A stretch of DNA of 64,000 nt from Methylobacillus flagellatus KT. Its GTDB lineage: Bacteria > Pseudomonadota > Gammaproteobacteria > Burkholderiales > Methylophilaceae. Position 1 is the first letter of the stretch; every line of letters starts with the position of its first letter. The notes below the pieces were generated by a model, which saw nothing but the letters and a program-made list of their open reading frames with translations, had not been told where the DNA came from and did no database searches. Position numbers and translations under genes: made by a program. The stretch is taken from the NCBI RefSeq assembly GCF_000013705.1, contig NC_007947.1, positions 2,604,001 to 2,668,000 on the forward strand, read 5' to 3'. Positions 8,222 through 20,857 of the stretch are shown here, piece after piece.

Positions 8222-9559
8222 ATGCTGAAGCGACTAAGAATTTATTACTTTTATGCGGCTTTGCCATTCGTGCTGCTTTTGCTGGGGGCTGCCGTCTATC
8301 ATGAGGCCATCATCAAGACGCTGGTCGAGAACCCGCATCCGCAGATCAATTACGCCATCTTCTTCATCACTATTCTCGGCGGCATCCTGATCCTGCTCAA
8401 CGTCCGCCGCCTGTTGCGCGAAGCCAGCAAGCTGGAAGACTATACCAATGCCGTACAGTCTGGCGAAGGCCCTGCCCAGCTACAGGACAGAGCACAGTCC
8501 TATGAAGGTGATATTGCCTATGTATTGCGCATGCTGGCCACTTCCACCGGTCGAGGCATTGCCCACCAGGAGCAAGTCGCCATTGATGCTGAGCTCAATA
8601 GTGCAGGCCGCCGATTGGTCAATCGCAACGCCTTGCCGCAATTCCTGACCAGCTTGCTGGTCGGCCTCGGCCTGCTGGGCACTTTCATCGGCCTGCTGGC
8701 AACGCTGGACGACATCGCCATATTGATTTCCAGCTTTGCCACCGTCAACGTGGCAGTGGACAGCCCAGTCGAAGTCTTTCGCGACATGGTATCGCGCATG
8801 CGTGCCCCGATGCGCTCCATGGGCATCGCCTTCTCGGCCTCACTGTTCGGCCTGCTCGGGTCCATCGTGCTCGGCTTCATGATGGTGGCTGTACGCAGGT
8901 GTACCCAAGAGGTCCTCTCCATCCTCGGCTCCGAAGTCGCCCAGCACATCGAACAAGCCATTGCGCGCCTTGCCAGCAACGGCCAGACCGGCAATGCCGC
9001 TACCACAACAGATGGCGAAACCGTGGTCATCGAATCTGGCATGCCAGACAATGCCGGCTATCTTGCCAATATGGACCCGGCAGAACTCAAGTTCCGCCGC
9101 GAAGTCGCCACCGAGGAAATCCGCGTACTACGCCGCATTGAAGAGCGCCTCAGCGAATCTTCGCGCCTGCAGGAACGCGCATTGCAAGCCGAGCTCGACA
9201 ACTTCAGCAAGCAGCGTGGCGAAATGATGCGCGCCATGGCCGACCATAACGAAGCCGTCTCCCAGTTCCGCGGCGAACTGCAGCGCGTGGGCCGCCAGCT
9301 CGGTACCATCCTCAGCATGATGGAGCGCGGCAATGCGGACATGATGGGTCAGCTAAACGACCATTTTACCGGCCTGATCCAGGCGACTACCCGCCAGGGC
9401 AGCGACCTTGCGCGCATGACGGACATGATGACCCGTATGACCGACGACTCGATGGAGCTTCGTACCGCCATCATCAACATGATGGACAGGTTCTCGCCAG
9501 CCGAGCAGCGCGCCCTGCTGGCCAGCCTGTTGGAAGAAGCGGGCAAGCAGCGCCGCTGA
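8222..9559 (+). CDS. MotA/TolQ/ExbB-like proton channel subunit with coiled-coil tail
   Basis: The 445-residue protein has four predicted membrane helices: about 10-27, 43-61, 141-172 and 198-225. The third contains GLLGTFIGL (150-158) and the fourth PMRSMGIAFSASLFGLLGS, both matching the MotA/TolQ/ExbB proton-channel signature. From about residue 280 to the end it is a charged Arg/Glu/Met-rich region predicted to be a long cytoplasmic coiled coil. Such a tail is absent from flagellar MotA but recalls ZorA of Zorya defence systems. In this operon the obvious partner is the MotB-like protein, and the closest functional precedent is SiiB of SPI-4. It may energise or gate export of the RTX protein, which is an inference. 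Confidence 0.78.
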   Translation: MLKRLRIYYFYAALPFVLLLLGAAVYHEAIIKTLVENPHPQINYAIFFITILGGILILLNVRRLLREASKLEDYTNAVQSGEGPAQLQDRAQSYEGDIAYVLRMLATSTGRGIAHQEQVAIDAELNSAGRRLVNRNALPQFLTSLLVGLGLLGTFIGLLATLDDIAILISSFATVNVAVDSPVEVFRDMVSRMRAPMRSMGIAFSASLFGLLGSIVLGFMMVAVRRCTQEVLSILGSEVAQHIEQAIARLASNGQTGNAATTTDGETVVIESGMPDNAGYLANMDPAELKFRREVATEEIRVLRRIEERLSESSRLQERALQAELDNFSKQRGEMMRAMADHNEAVSQFRGELQRVGRQLGTILSMMERGNADMMGQLNDHFTGLIQATTRQGSDLARMTDMMTRMTDDSMELRTAIINMMDRFSPAEQRALLASLLEEAGKQRR

Positions 9560-9616
9560 TCACGACGTTCCAGCACCTGAATGTTGAATGCCCGGCACCG
9601 CCGGGCAGCCAATTGA

Positions 9617-13494
<3,878 letters not shown>

Positions 13495-13495
<1 letters not shown>

Positions 13496-15213
13496 TGACC
13501 AGTCAAAAACGGGAGTTCTCTCCCATTTCAGGGTTGTGGAATCTACTTCGCACCCAATGGCTTGAAGTCGGCCTCGCCAGCCTGCTCATCAACAGCGGCC
13601 AGATCCTGCTGCCGCTGTTTTCCATGCTGGTGTACGACAAGATTGTCAGCAACGGCGTGTTCGAGACGTTATGGGCGCTGGTGATCGGCATGCTGATCTT
13701 CATCGCGCTGGACGTGGGCATGCGCGTGACCCGCAACTGGACGGTGGAACGGGTTGCGGCGGATATGGCCCGCAAGACGGATGAAGGGCTGTGGCACAAG
13801 CTACTCGCGGACCGCGACATGCCGGCGGGCGGCGTCGCGACGTTCCTGGCGCATTACCGCGACCTGACCAATACACTCAATTTTGTTTCCTCCACTTATT
13901 TACTCGCGATTGCCGACCTGCCGTTCTACCTGCTCTATATGCTGGTGATCGGCTTCATTGCCTGGCCGATCATGATCCTGGTCGGCGTGCTGACCTTGGT
14001 TTACGCCGGCATCGGTTATCTCGTGCAACGCCAGACATTGCGCCTCAACCGTGATGCCGAGCAGACCTCCACCCAGCGCATGGCCTATATCGGCGAAGTC
14101 TTGCAAGGGATGGAGGTGGTGCGCACCGTTCCGGGCGTCACAGGCTTGCTGCAGGGCTGGCGCACGCAATCCGAAAAGGTCAGCGACCTGGAAGCGGCGC
14201 GCAGGCTTTCCGCCAGCCATAGCAACACGCTTTCCGCCGGCATGATGACGTTCACTACCGTCGCCGTATTGACACTTGGCGCCTACCTGATCGAGGCGCG
14301 CATGCTGTCCGTGGGCGGCCTCATCGCCTGCTCATTGCTGGCTGCGCGCGCCATGATGCTGGTCACGTCGCTGTACTTGGTGTTGGGCAAATGGGAAGAC
14401 TTCGCCCGCTCGGCGAAACGCATGGATGAGCTGCTGGAATCCGGCAAAGCCGCGCATGGTATCAGCCACGATATCGAACAATCCGCTCCACATGCTTCAT
14501 TCAATGTCAGCAAGCCGGAAGCCAAAGGCGACATCACCCTGCGGCGTCTCACCAAACGCTATCCCGATCGGCCCGCCGCACTGGACAATGTCAGCCTGAC
14601 CATTGCAGCAGGAGAGAAAATCGGCCTGCTGGGCCGCCCCGGCGCTGGCAAGAGCACCCTGCTCAAACTGATTGCCGGGCTCAGCATTGCAGATGAAGGC
14701 GAAATACTGATTGACGGCTACGAGCTGCACGCGATATCTCCTGAGGACCGCGCCCGCTGGCTCGCCTACAAACCGCAGGAGCCGGTGCTGTTCGCAGGCA
14801 CGCTGGAGGCCAACCTGCTGTTGGCTGGCAGCAAGCCGCGCAGCGAACGCATGGAACTTGCGCTGTGGGCCTCCGGCCTGGAGGAAGAACTCAAGCAAGG
14901 CCGCCTCACCCTCACCATGGCCATCGCCGATCGCGGCAGCAACCTCTCCGGTGGACAACGCCAAAAGGTCGCGCTGGCGCGCGCATTCGCGCAACCCAGC
15001 ACCATCCTCCTGCTTGATGAACCCAGTCTCGGCCTAGACCCCGAAGGCGAACAGCTGCTCGCCCAACGCCTGCCGCAAGTCGTCGGCAATGGCAACCTGA
15101 TCATGATCAGCCACAGCGCCGCCATGATGACTGCCGTACAACGCATCATCGCGCTGGATGGCGGCAAGGTTGTGGCTGATGGGCCGAAAGAGAAACTGTT
15201 GCGGCCAGCGTGA
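13495..15213 (+). CDS. Type I secretion ABC transporter (permease/ATPase)
   Basis: The 572-residue half-transporter has five to six membrane helices in residues about 25-320 and a C-terminal nucleotide-binding domain. Walker A is GRPGAGKST at 380-388, the signature LSGGQ at 484-488, and Walker B ILLLDEP at 504-510, followed by an H-loop ISHS. There is no N-terminal C39 peptidase or inactive CLD domain, so it belongs to the short PrtD-like class of exporters. Its ATG overlaps the stop of the RTX gene by one base (TAATG), which predicts translational coupling of cargo and exporter. It is the last gene of the operon. Confidence 0.93.
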
Positions 15214-15531
15214 GCAAAACCTATATTCATGTTATTGCAATGTGGCAGCCACATTCCGTCAATAAATGCCATTAGCCAGCGCGTTCCTGCACTCTCGTTA
15301 CCCTATATCGTAACGCTGCATTAATCGCGTCCCACTTAACAATACATCAATGAAGCATTTGGCTTGACGATCCCTCTGTCCAAACGTATTGCCATCCTAG
15401 CCTAGCCTGATGATCCTCATGAATGCATTGGTCCCATGGTATGGCAAATTTTCAGAGGCATGACTTTTCGAATAATAGTTCTTACTGTGAAATTACTAGA
15501 CTTGGTCGACCGTAGCGCGGGCCAATGGCAT
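15214..15531. other. Convergent intergenic region after the secretion operon
   Basis: This 318-bp stretch between the ABC transporter gene and chrA (convergent) shows no credible ORF. The inverted repeat AATGTGG-CAG-CCACATT (15239-15255) lies 26 bp after the stop and may be a weak terminator, but it lacks a T-run. The rest is AT-rich sequence without clear structure. Confidence 0.35.
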
Positions 15532-16746
15532 TTAGATAGTGATGCCAGCTACCCCTGCTAACAGCACCACGAGCGCTGGCGGCGCACGTCCAATGGTCAG
15601 CAGGCCGAACAAGAGCAGCGCCAGCGCAAAATCCGCCTTGCAGTGAATAGCACTCGTCCAAACTGGGTCGTATAGTGCAGATCCTAAAATACCAACTACA
15701 CCGGCGTTGACACCGGCCATGGCAGCCTGGATGCTTTCACGACGGTGTAATCCTTCCCAAAATGGCAGTACGCCGATTAGTATGAGGAAAGCCGGGAAAA
15801 AAATAGTGCTTAACAACGCCAAACCGCCAACCCAGCCATGTAACGGCCCTTGCGCGATGACACCCAGATAGGCGGAGAATGTAAACAGTGGCCCAGGCAC
15901 GGCCTGGGCCGCGCCGTAACCGGCCAGAAAGTCGGCATTACTGACCATTCCACTGGGCACCACTGTGGCTTGCAACAGTGGCAACACGACGTGTCCACCG
16001 CCAAAGACCAGCGCACCCGAGCGGTACACCCCTTCCAGCAATGTGATCGTGGTGGACGAACCCGTACCCGTAGCTGCCCCCCATAAGGGCAGCCCGACAA
16101 GCGGTACCGCAAACAGCATTAGCGCAGCCATGCCAAGCTTACGCGAAACCGGGTAGCAATGAGCCTGGCCACCGCCTGGCGGCGTGATCTTTAACCCCCA
16201 CCAACCCAGCAATCCCGTCATCGCGATGGCGGCAACCTGTCCCATCGCTGAAGAAAACACCATCGTAAGCAGCGCTGCCAGAATGGCCAGTACAGCACGC
16301 GGCCAATCAGGACATAGCGACTTGGCCATGCCACATACTGCCTGTGCCACGATGGCCACCGCGACAATCTTCAGTCCATGAATCCAACCGGATTGGGACA
16401 ACTCCTGGTACTCAGCAATACTGAAGGCAAACAGGGTCAGCGCAATTGCTGATGGCAGGGTAAACCCTACCCACGCCGCCAGCAGGCCAAGCCAACCCGC
16501 ACGGCCCAGTCCCAGCGCCATCCCCACTTGGCTGCTGGCTGGTCCGGGCAGGAACTGGCACAAAGCGACGAGATCAGAGTAGCTACGATCATCCACCCAG
16601 CGGCGGCGCTCTACAAACTCGGTGCGGAAATAGCCAAGGTGGGCGATGGGACCGCCGAAGGCAGTCAGCCCCAGCTTGAGAAAGGCAACAAAGACTTCTG
16701 CGACCGATCCATCAGGACTGGATATTTTCACAGTTTCGTCCTGCAT
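15532..16746 (-). CDS. chrA: Chromate transporter, CHR family
   Basis: The 404-residue polytopic membrane protein has the two-half layout of long-chain ChrA proteins. The first CHR domain begins FLKLGLTAFGGPIAHLGYF and contains the diagnostic LCQFLPGPASSQVG. The second half repeats the pattern with FGGGHVVLPLL and GYGAAQAVPGPLFTF. Family members expel chromate, and some move other oxyanions. No chrB-type regulator is nearby, so the physiological substrate is uncertain. It stands alone, and its upstream region is the 303-bp gap at 16747-17049. Confidence 0.9.
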   Translation of the reverse strand: MQDETVKISSPDGSVAEVFVAFLKLGLTAFGGPIAHLGYFRTEFVERRRWVDDRSYSDLVALCQFLPGPASSQVGMALGLGRAGWLGLLAAWVGFTLPSAIALTLFAFSIAEYQELSQSGWIHGLKIVAVAIVAQAVCGMAKSLCPDWPRAVLAILAALLTMVFSSAMGQVAAIAMTGLLGWWGLKITPPGGGQAHCYPVSRKLGMAALMLFAVPLVGLPLWGAATGTGSSTTITLLEGVYRSGALVFGGGHVVLPLLQATVVPSGMVSNADFLAGYGAAQAVPGPLFTFSAYLGVIAQGPLHGWVGGLALLSTIFFPAFLILIGVLPFWEGLHRRESIQAAMAGVNAGVVGILGSALYDPVWTSAIHCKADFALALLLFGLLTIGRAPPALVVLLAGVAGITI

Positions 16747-16867
16747 AGTTATGTGGCATCAGACATAGGCGCATTGCCCCTCGATAGCTTTCGCATGCGT
16801 CCGCCAGAGCTTAGGCTTACTGGCTTTGGGCTATGATCGTGTATAGCTTTCTCACGGGAAGGCCCTC

Positions 16868-16996
16868 ATGCCCCTGGCACGAATGGAGATCGACATTGTA
16901 TTGGGGGATATTCTCCACCCTTTCATTTTTAGGGACCATCTCACTGCATCTCTTGGCAGGGACGAGCACCATCCATCCTGGATCAAGATAAATTAA
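16868..16996 (+). CDS. Possible 42-residue small ORF directly before a terminator
   Basis: The frame opens with ATG after GGGAAGG and ends with TAA four bases before a perfect 10-bp terminator stem. The product (MPLARMEIDIVLGD at its start) has no recognised motif or membrane segment. A stand-alone small transcript, coding or not, is the simplest reading of a ribosome-binding-like site plus terminator. A chance ORF remains likely. Confidence 0.2.
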   Translation: MPLARMEIDIVLGDILHPFIFRDHLTASLGRDEHHPSWIKIN

Positions 16997-17000
16997 AGCC

Positions 17001-17024
17001 AAAAGCCAGCAATCGCTGGCTTTT
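17001..17024. terminator. Bidirectional intrinsic terminator
   Basis: AAAAGCCAGC (17001-17010) pairs perfectly with GCTGGCTTTT (17015-17024) around a 4-nt loop. The plus-strand tail is TTTTCTTTC. On the minus strand it follows the stop of the Pmp3-family gene by 26 bp, so it can terminate that gene as well. Confidence 0.85.
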
Positions 17025-17049
17025 CTTTCATGCAAAATTACTCGTGGAA

Positions 17050-17238
17050 TTACTTCTGCAAGGCTTTGCTGATTTTCTGATCGGTCTTGTATTCACTCAA
17101 GGCATACACGGACCAAATCGCGGCTGGCAACCAGCCGATCACGGTAATCTGCAGAATCAGGCAAATGATGCCTGCAATTGGCCGACCGATCGTGAAGAAC
17201 TGCAGCCAGGGCAGGAAAATGGCAAGAATCAGGCGCAT
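17050..17238 (-). CDS. YqaE/Pmp3-family small membrane protein
   Basis: The 62-residue product is two hydrophobic helices joined by a short Gly/Pro turn (ILAIFLPWLQFF, then GIICLILQITVIGWLPAAIW), with a short polar tail. This is the UPF0057/Pmp3 signature. Yeast Pmp3 influences membrane potential, and bacterial homologues are often stress-induced. The start has a strong AGAGGAG 7 nt upstream. It is downstream of lysA on the same strand (41 bp gap) and ends before the bidirectional terminator. Confidence 0.88.
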   Translation of the reverse strand: MRLILAIFLPWLQFFTIGRPIAGIICLILQITVIGWLPAAIWSVYALSEYKTDQKISKALQK

Positions 17239-17279
17239 TTCAATCTCCTCTTTAACTCTATCAAACTTGCGTTAGCAGT

Positions 17280-18530
17280 TTAGCCCAGAATCTTTTCGAG
17301 GGCGAACAGTTGTGCTACGGTTTCACGCTCGCGGATCAGGTGTGTCTTGTCGCCATCCACCATGACTTCAGCGGCACGGGGGCGCGTATTGTAGTTGGAG
17401 CTCATGCTCATGCCATAGGCGCCGGCGGACAACACCGCGAGCAGGTCGCCTTGTTGCAAGGCTAACTTGCGGTCATGACCGAGAAAATCACCGCTTTCGC
17501 AAACCGGGCCGACGATCTCGTATACCTGGGCGGAGGATGGGTCCGTTGCTGGCACGACAGCTGCAATCTCATGATAGGCATCGTAGAGCGCCGGGCGCAT
17601 GAGGTCGTTCATGGCGGCATCCACAATGGCAAAGTTCTTGGCTTCGGTATGCTTGAGATATTCCACCTTGGTAATCAACGCGCCGGCATTCCCCACCAGC
17701 GCACGCCCAGGTTCGAACACCAGCTTGACCTTGCGGTCACCCAGCTTTTGCAGCATGGCGGCCGCATATGCAGCAAAATCAGGCGGCGTCTCATCGGCAT
17801 AACAGATGCCGATACCTCCGCCGAGATCGATATGCGCTACCCTGATACCTTCAGCTTCCAACTGATCCACCAGGGCCAATACACGGTCGAACGCATCCAT
17901 GAATGGGGAAAGCTCGGTCAATTGCGAACCGATGTGGCAATCCACGCCATGCACGGCGATATTCGGCAAGCTGGCTGCATGCTGGTACAGGTTGAAGGCA
18001 TCCTCATACGCGACCCCGAACTTGTTGTTCTTGAGCCCAGTGGAAATATAGGGGTGCGTCTTGGCATCCACATTGGGGTTGACACGCAAGGACACGGGCG
18101 CCGTCTTGCCCAGGCGGCCAGCAACGTCATTGAGCCGGTCCAACTCGCTGGCGGATTCCACGTTGAAGCAGAAAATACCAGCATTTAACGCAGTTTCCAT
18201 CTCCGTCTCGGTCTTGCCCACCCCGGAAAACACCACCTTGGCAGGATCTCCACCTGCAGCCAGTACTCGCGCCAGCTCTCCGCCTGACACAATGTCAAAC
18301 CCGGCGCCCAGGCGGGCAAACAGGTTGAGCACCGCCAGGCTGGGGTTGGATTTCACCGCAAAGCAAACCAGGTGATCCTGGCCATCGAAACCCGCTGCAA
18401 AACGCGTATATGCGGACTCCAGTGCTGCGCGGGAATAAACGTAGGTGGGTGTGCCGAACTCATCGGCAATCCGGGTCAGGGGGACATTTTCGGCATGCAG
18501 GATGCCATTCTTCAACTGAAATGGATTCAC
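17280..18530 (-). CDS. lysA: Diaminopimelate decarboxylase
   Basis: LysA makes L-lysine from meso-diaminopimelate using PLP. The 416-residue length fits. The PLP lysine is in VCFAVKSNPSLAVL near residue 60. The HIDLGGGIGI phosphate-binding loop, the EPGRALVGNAG segment and the C-terminal GPVCESGDF loop are present. I chose the GTG at 18528-18530, giving MNPFQLKNGILHAE. The ATG-initiated longer frame to 18617 runs through the overlapping lptM gene and is not family-like. The GTG lies 7 bp after the lptM stop. Confidence 0.95.
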   Translation of the reverse strand: MNPFQLKNGILHAENVPLTRIADEFGTPTYVYSRAALESAYTRFAAGFDGQDHLVCFAVKSNPSLAVLNLFARLGAGFDIVSGGELARVLAAGGDPAKVVFSGVGKTETEMETALNAGIFCFNVESASELDRLNDVAGRLGKTAPVSLRVNPNVDAKTHPYISTGLKNNKFGVAYEDAFNLYQHAASLPNIAVHGVDCHIGSQLTELSPFMDAFDRVLALVDQLEAEGIRVAHIDLGGGIGICYADETPPDFAAYAAAMLQKLGDRKVKLVFEPGRALVGNAGALITKVEYLKHTEAKNFAIVDAAMNDLMRPALYDAYHEIAAVVPATDPSSAQVYEIVGPVCESGDFLGHDRKLALQQGDLLAVLSAGAYGMSMSSNYNTRPRAAEVMVDGDKTHLIRERETVAQLFALEKILG

Positions 18531-18537
18531 GGACAGC

Positions 18538-18666
18538 TCATCGGGAAGGTTGTTGTTGCGGCTGGAGTTCCTGCGGGTACTGCTGTTCCGGGATGTAAAG
18601 GTTGCCCTTGGTGCCACAGGCAGCCAAGGTCAGGCTTGCAATCAGGATCAGGAAACAGAAGCGCAT
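18538..18666 (-). CDS. lptM: Small lipoprotein LptM (YifL-like)
   Basis: This 42-residue ORF is shorter than typical annotation cut-offs. It starts MRFCFLILIASLTLAACG, a textbook lipoprotein signal with lipobox LAAC and lipidated C17. The motif GTKGNLYIP follows, then a Gln/Pro-rich tail ending QPSR. The GTKGxLYxP segment is the hallmark of LptM/YifL, which in Escherichia coli assists LptD maturation in lipopolysaccharide export. It directly precedes lysA, a neighbourhood common in proteobacteria. It lies 59 bp after mtgA on the same strand. Confidence 0.88.
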   Translation of the reverse strand: MRFCFLILIASLTLAACGTKGNLYIPEQQYPQELQPQQQPSR

Positions 18667-18725
18667 AGGGTTTTAATGCAAAAATCGCATTCTAGCACAA
18701 GGCCGTAGCAGCCCAGGCAATACCG

Positions 18726-19415
18726 TCACGGCACTTCTGCATAACGCATGCGCGCCTCGATAATGCGTGCCTTTCGGATCAAGCCGCGCGCCTCGCGATG
18801 TTTGTCATAGTAGCGCGGGTTAGGGATCATCGCCGCCAATCTGGCAGCCTGAGCGACATTCAGGCTACTCGCACTGGTCCTGTAGTAATGTCGCGCGGCA
18901 GCCTCGGCACCGAACACGCCATTGCCCCATTCGATCACGTTGAGGTAAATCTCGAAAATCCTGCGTTTGCTCATCATCCGTTCCAGCATCCAGGTAATCA
19001 CGGCCTCCTCCAACTTGCGCCAGGGCGTGCGCTTGGTGGAGAGAAACAGGTTCTTGGCAAGCTGCTGGCTGATGGTCGAGCCACCAGCGACAATCTTGCC
19101 TTGCTTCCAGTTCTTTTCATAGGCCTTCTGGATGCCGTCCCAATCAAACCCTTCGTGGCCGACGAACTTGGCGTCCTCGGCTGCAATCACCGCCCGCTTG
19201 AGATGGATGGAAATCCGCTGGTACTCGACCCATTGATGCTTGAGCGCAGCATCAGGGTTATCCTGCTGCAACGCAGACAGACTGGCACGCATGAACGCGC
19301 TGCTCGAAGGATTGTGCTCCACCCACCAGAGGATATGCATGAAGATCCAGAACTGGTACAACACCACGAGCACCAGCGCCAGCAACAAGCCGCGCCAGAA
19401 CAATTGCTTGATCAT
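18726..19415 (-). CDS. mtgA: Monofunctional peptidoglycan glycosyltransferase
   Basis: MtgA polymerises lipid II glycan strands. The 229-residue protein has an N-terminal membrane anchor (about 8-28) and a GT51 domain. Motif 1 is AVIAAEDAKFVGHEGFDW with the catalytic Glu, motif 2 is GGSTISQQLAKNLFL, and motif 3 includes RKLEEAVITWMLE. There is no transpeptidase domain. The start ATG overlaps the aroE stop region (19412-19415). Confidence 0.95.
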   Translation of the reverse strand: MIKQLFWRGLLLALVLVVLYQFWIFMHILWWVEHNPSSSAFMRASLSALQQDNPDAALKHQWVEYQRISIHLKRAVIAAEDAKFVGHEGFDWDGIQKAYEKNWKQGKIVAGGSTISQQLAKNLFLSTKRTPWRKLEEAVITWMLERMMSKRRIFEIYLNVIEWGNGVFGAEAAARHYYRTSASSLNVAQAARLAAMIPNPRYYDKHREARGLIRKARIIEARMRYAEVP

Positions 19416-20224
19416 GCGGCCCGCAATGCGGCCATCACAGGCGCAGTATCAGGCCGCACCCTGCGCCAGATATAAAAGGCTTCCGCTGCCTGCTCCACCA
19501 GCATGCCCAACCCATCGGCAATTCTGCTGGCGCCTTCCTCACGCGCATACCGCATAAAGGGCGTCTCGCGCCCGTACATCATGTCATATGCCAAGGCATC
19601 GGCTGCAAACAATCCGGATGGCAAGGGCAGCCGCTCGTTGTGCAAGCCGCTGGAAGTAGCATTGATCACGACATCGAACTCTTGGTCGGCCAGGGCATCG
19701 AAACCGCGCGCGTCCAATGAAGTTTGACCCGGCCTCACACGTGCCGCCATCGCCTCTGCCTTGTCCACGGTGCGGTTGGCAATGCAGAGTGACAAGGGAG
19801 ACGCTTCCAACAGGGGGGCCAATACTCCCTCCGCAGCGCCTCCTGCCCCCAGTAGCAGCACACGCTTGCCTGCCAGGGTGAATGCCAGGTTCTGCAGGAT
19901 ATCGCGCACCAGCCCGACGCCATCCGTATTGTCGCCATGAATGGCGCCGTCCGTGAAAGTCAGTGTGTTCACCGCACCAGCATCACGTGCCCGTGGTGTC
20001 AGCTCCGTCGCCAGGGAATAAGCCTCAAATTTGAAAGGCACGGTGACATTAACCCCTCGATAGCCTTTTTCCTGCAAATCGGTCACGATGGCAACGAATC
20101 CATCCAGGGGAGCCTGCACCTTGCCATATTCAAGCTGCTGCCCCGTCTGCTGCGCAAAAGCCGCATGAATCAAAGGCGACTTGCTGTGCTCCACCGGGTG
20201 GCCGATGACGGCGTAACGATCCAT
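19412..20224 (-). CDS. aroE: Shikimate dehydrogenase
   Basis: AroE reduces 3-dehydroshikimate to shikimate with NADPH. The 270-residue product begins MDRYAVIGHPVEHSKSPLIH, the conserved substrate-binding N-terminus. It also has NVTVPFK with the catalytic Lys, NTDGVG, the dinucleotide-binding GAGGAAEGV and the NRT loop that favours NADP. I chose the ATG at 20222-20224; the longer frame to 20404 is a shadow of the rhodanese gene. It starts 8 bp after the rhodanese stop and overlaps mtgA by 4 bp. Confidence 0.96.
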   Translation of the reverse strand: MDRYAVIGHPVEHSKSPLIHAAFAQQTGQQLEYGKVQAPLDGFVAIVTDLQEKGYRGVNVTVPFKFEAYSLATELTPRARDAGAVNTLTFTDGAIHGDNTDGVGLVRDILQNLAFTLAGKRVLLLGAGGAAEGVLAPLLEASPLSLCIANRTVDKAEAMAARVRPGQTSLDARGFDALADQEFDVVINATSSGLHNERLPLPSGLFAADALAYDMMYGRETPFMRYAREEGASRIADGLGMLVEQAAEAFYIWRRVRPDTAPVMAALRAA

Positions 20225-20232
20225 GACTATCC

Positions 20233-20688
20233 TCAGGCGTTGGTCCAGGGCAATCCGGCGGCTTTCCAGCCATTGATCCTGCCACGCTGCTTGGTATCGG
20301 GAGTGGGATCGCCTTCGAATCCCTCCAGTACGTTGTAGGCTTCGGCATACCCGGCCTGGGCAGCCACGACGGCTGCATTGTGAGAGCGGCCGCCAGAACG
20401 GCACAGAAACATCACCAGCGCCTCGCGATCAACCTGCTTGTCCAACTGAGCCAGAAAATCGGGATTGGGGACCATGCCGGGATAAAATGCCCACTCGATG
20501 TGCGTCGCATGGGGCACACGCCCCACCAGCTCAAGCTCCGCTTTGGTGCGTACATCCACCAGTTTCGCCGCTGGCGCCAGCTCCAGCACCTGCTGCGCCT
20601 CCTGCGGCGTCAATGCACCTGCATAAGGAAGCCCCTGCTGCTCAGCACGCTGCTTGGCATTCTGCAAAATGGCACTCAATGTTTCCAT
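20233..20688 (-). CDS. Rhodanese-domain protein
   Basis: The 151-residue single-domain protein has an N-terminal helix, then the rhodanese CH2A-like LVDVRTKAEL segment and the active-site loop LCRSGGRSH with the catalytic Cys. The C-terminus matches the EGFEGDPTP...GWKAAGLPW pattern of bacterial rhodanese-like proteins. It probably transfers sulfane sulfur; the substrate is unknown. The ATG at 20686-20688 has a strong AAAGGAG. It is the first gene of the rhodanese-aroE-mtgA-lptM-lysA operon, and its upstream side abuts the glnA enhancer. Confidence 0.88.
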   Translation of the reverse strand: METLSAILQNAKQRAEQQGLPYAGALTPQEAQQVLELAPAAKLVDVRTKAELELVGRVPHATHIEWAFYPGMVPNPDFLAQLDKQVDREALVMFLCRSGGRSHNAAVVAAQAGYAEAYNVLEGFEGDPTPDTKQRGRINGWKAAGLPWTNA

Positions 20689-20750
20689 CGCGTTCTCCTT
20701 TCCTCTCAGAACTGCGGAGTATAGCGTTAAATTTTGCCACAATTCCATGA

Positions 20751-20796
20751 GCACCAATATGGTGCACAAAACCTCTTGCTCGCAATATAGTGGTGC
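20751..20796 (+). promoter_or_regulatory. Paired NtrC-type enhancer sites upstream of glnA
   Basis: Site 1, GCACCA-ATA-TGGTGC (20751-20765), is a perfect palindrome and nearly identical to the well-known Escherichia coli glnA NtrC site. Site 2 (20782-20796, GCAATA-TAG-TGGTGC) keeps one full half-site. The centres are 31 bp apart, about three helical turns, as expected for cooperative NtrC binding. They lie about 80-110 bp upstream of the sigma-54 promoter. ntrC itself lies 3.5 kb downstream. Confidence 0.85.
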
Positions 20797-20857
20797 ATCA
20801 CATAGCGTTTCTCTTTTGGATCCTTATATGTGAGAATGGGAATTTACGTAAATTCCG

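Larger units (their letters stand above)
16747..17049. other. Intergenic region between chrA and the Pmp3-family gene
   Basis: The 303-bp region contains the chrA promoter side, a possible 42-codon plus-strand ORF (16868-16996) and a strong bidirectional terminator (17001-17024). A TATGAT at 16832-16837 could serve as a -10 for a short plus-strand transcript ending at that terminator, but its -35 is poor. Confidence 0.35.

Noticed and set aside
8222..9559. MotA-like gene with coiled-coil tail as part of a Zorya anti-phage system
   Set aside because: ZorC, ZorD or ZorE-type genes are absent and the neighbours are secretion components, so a secretion role is more likely.
17475..18188. A 237-codon plus-strand frame opposite lysA
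   Set aside because: It is antisense to conserved lysA sequence and has no recognisable domain.
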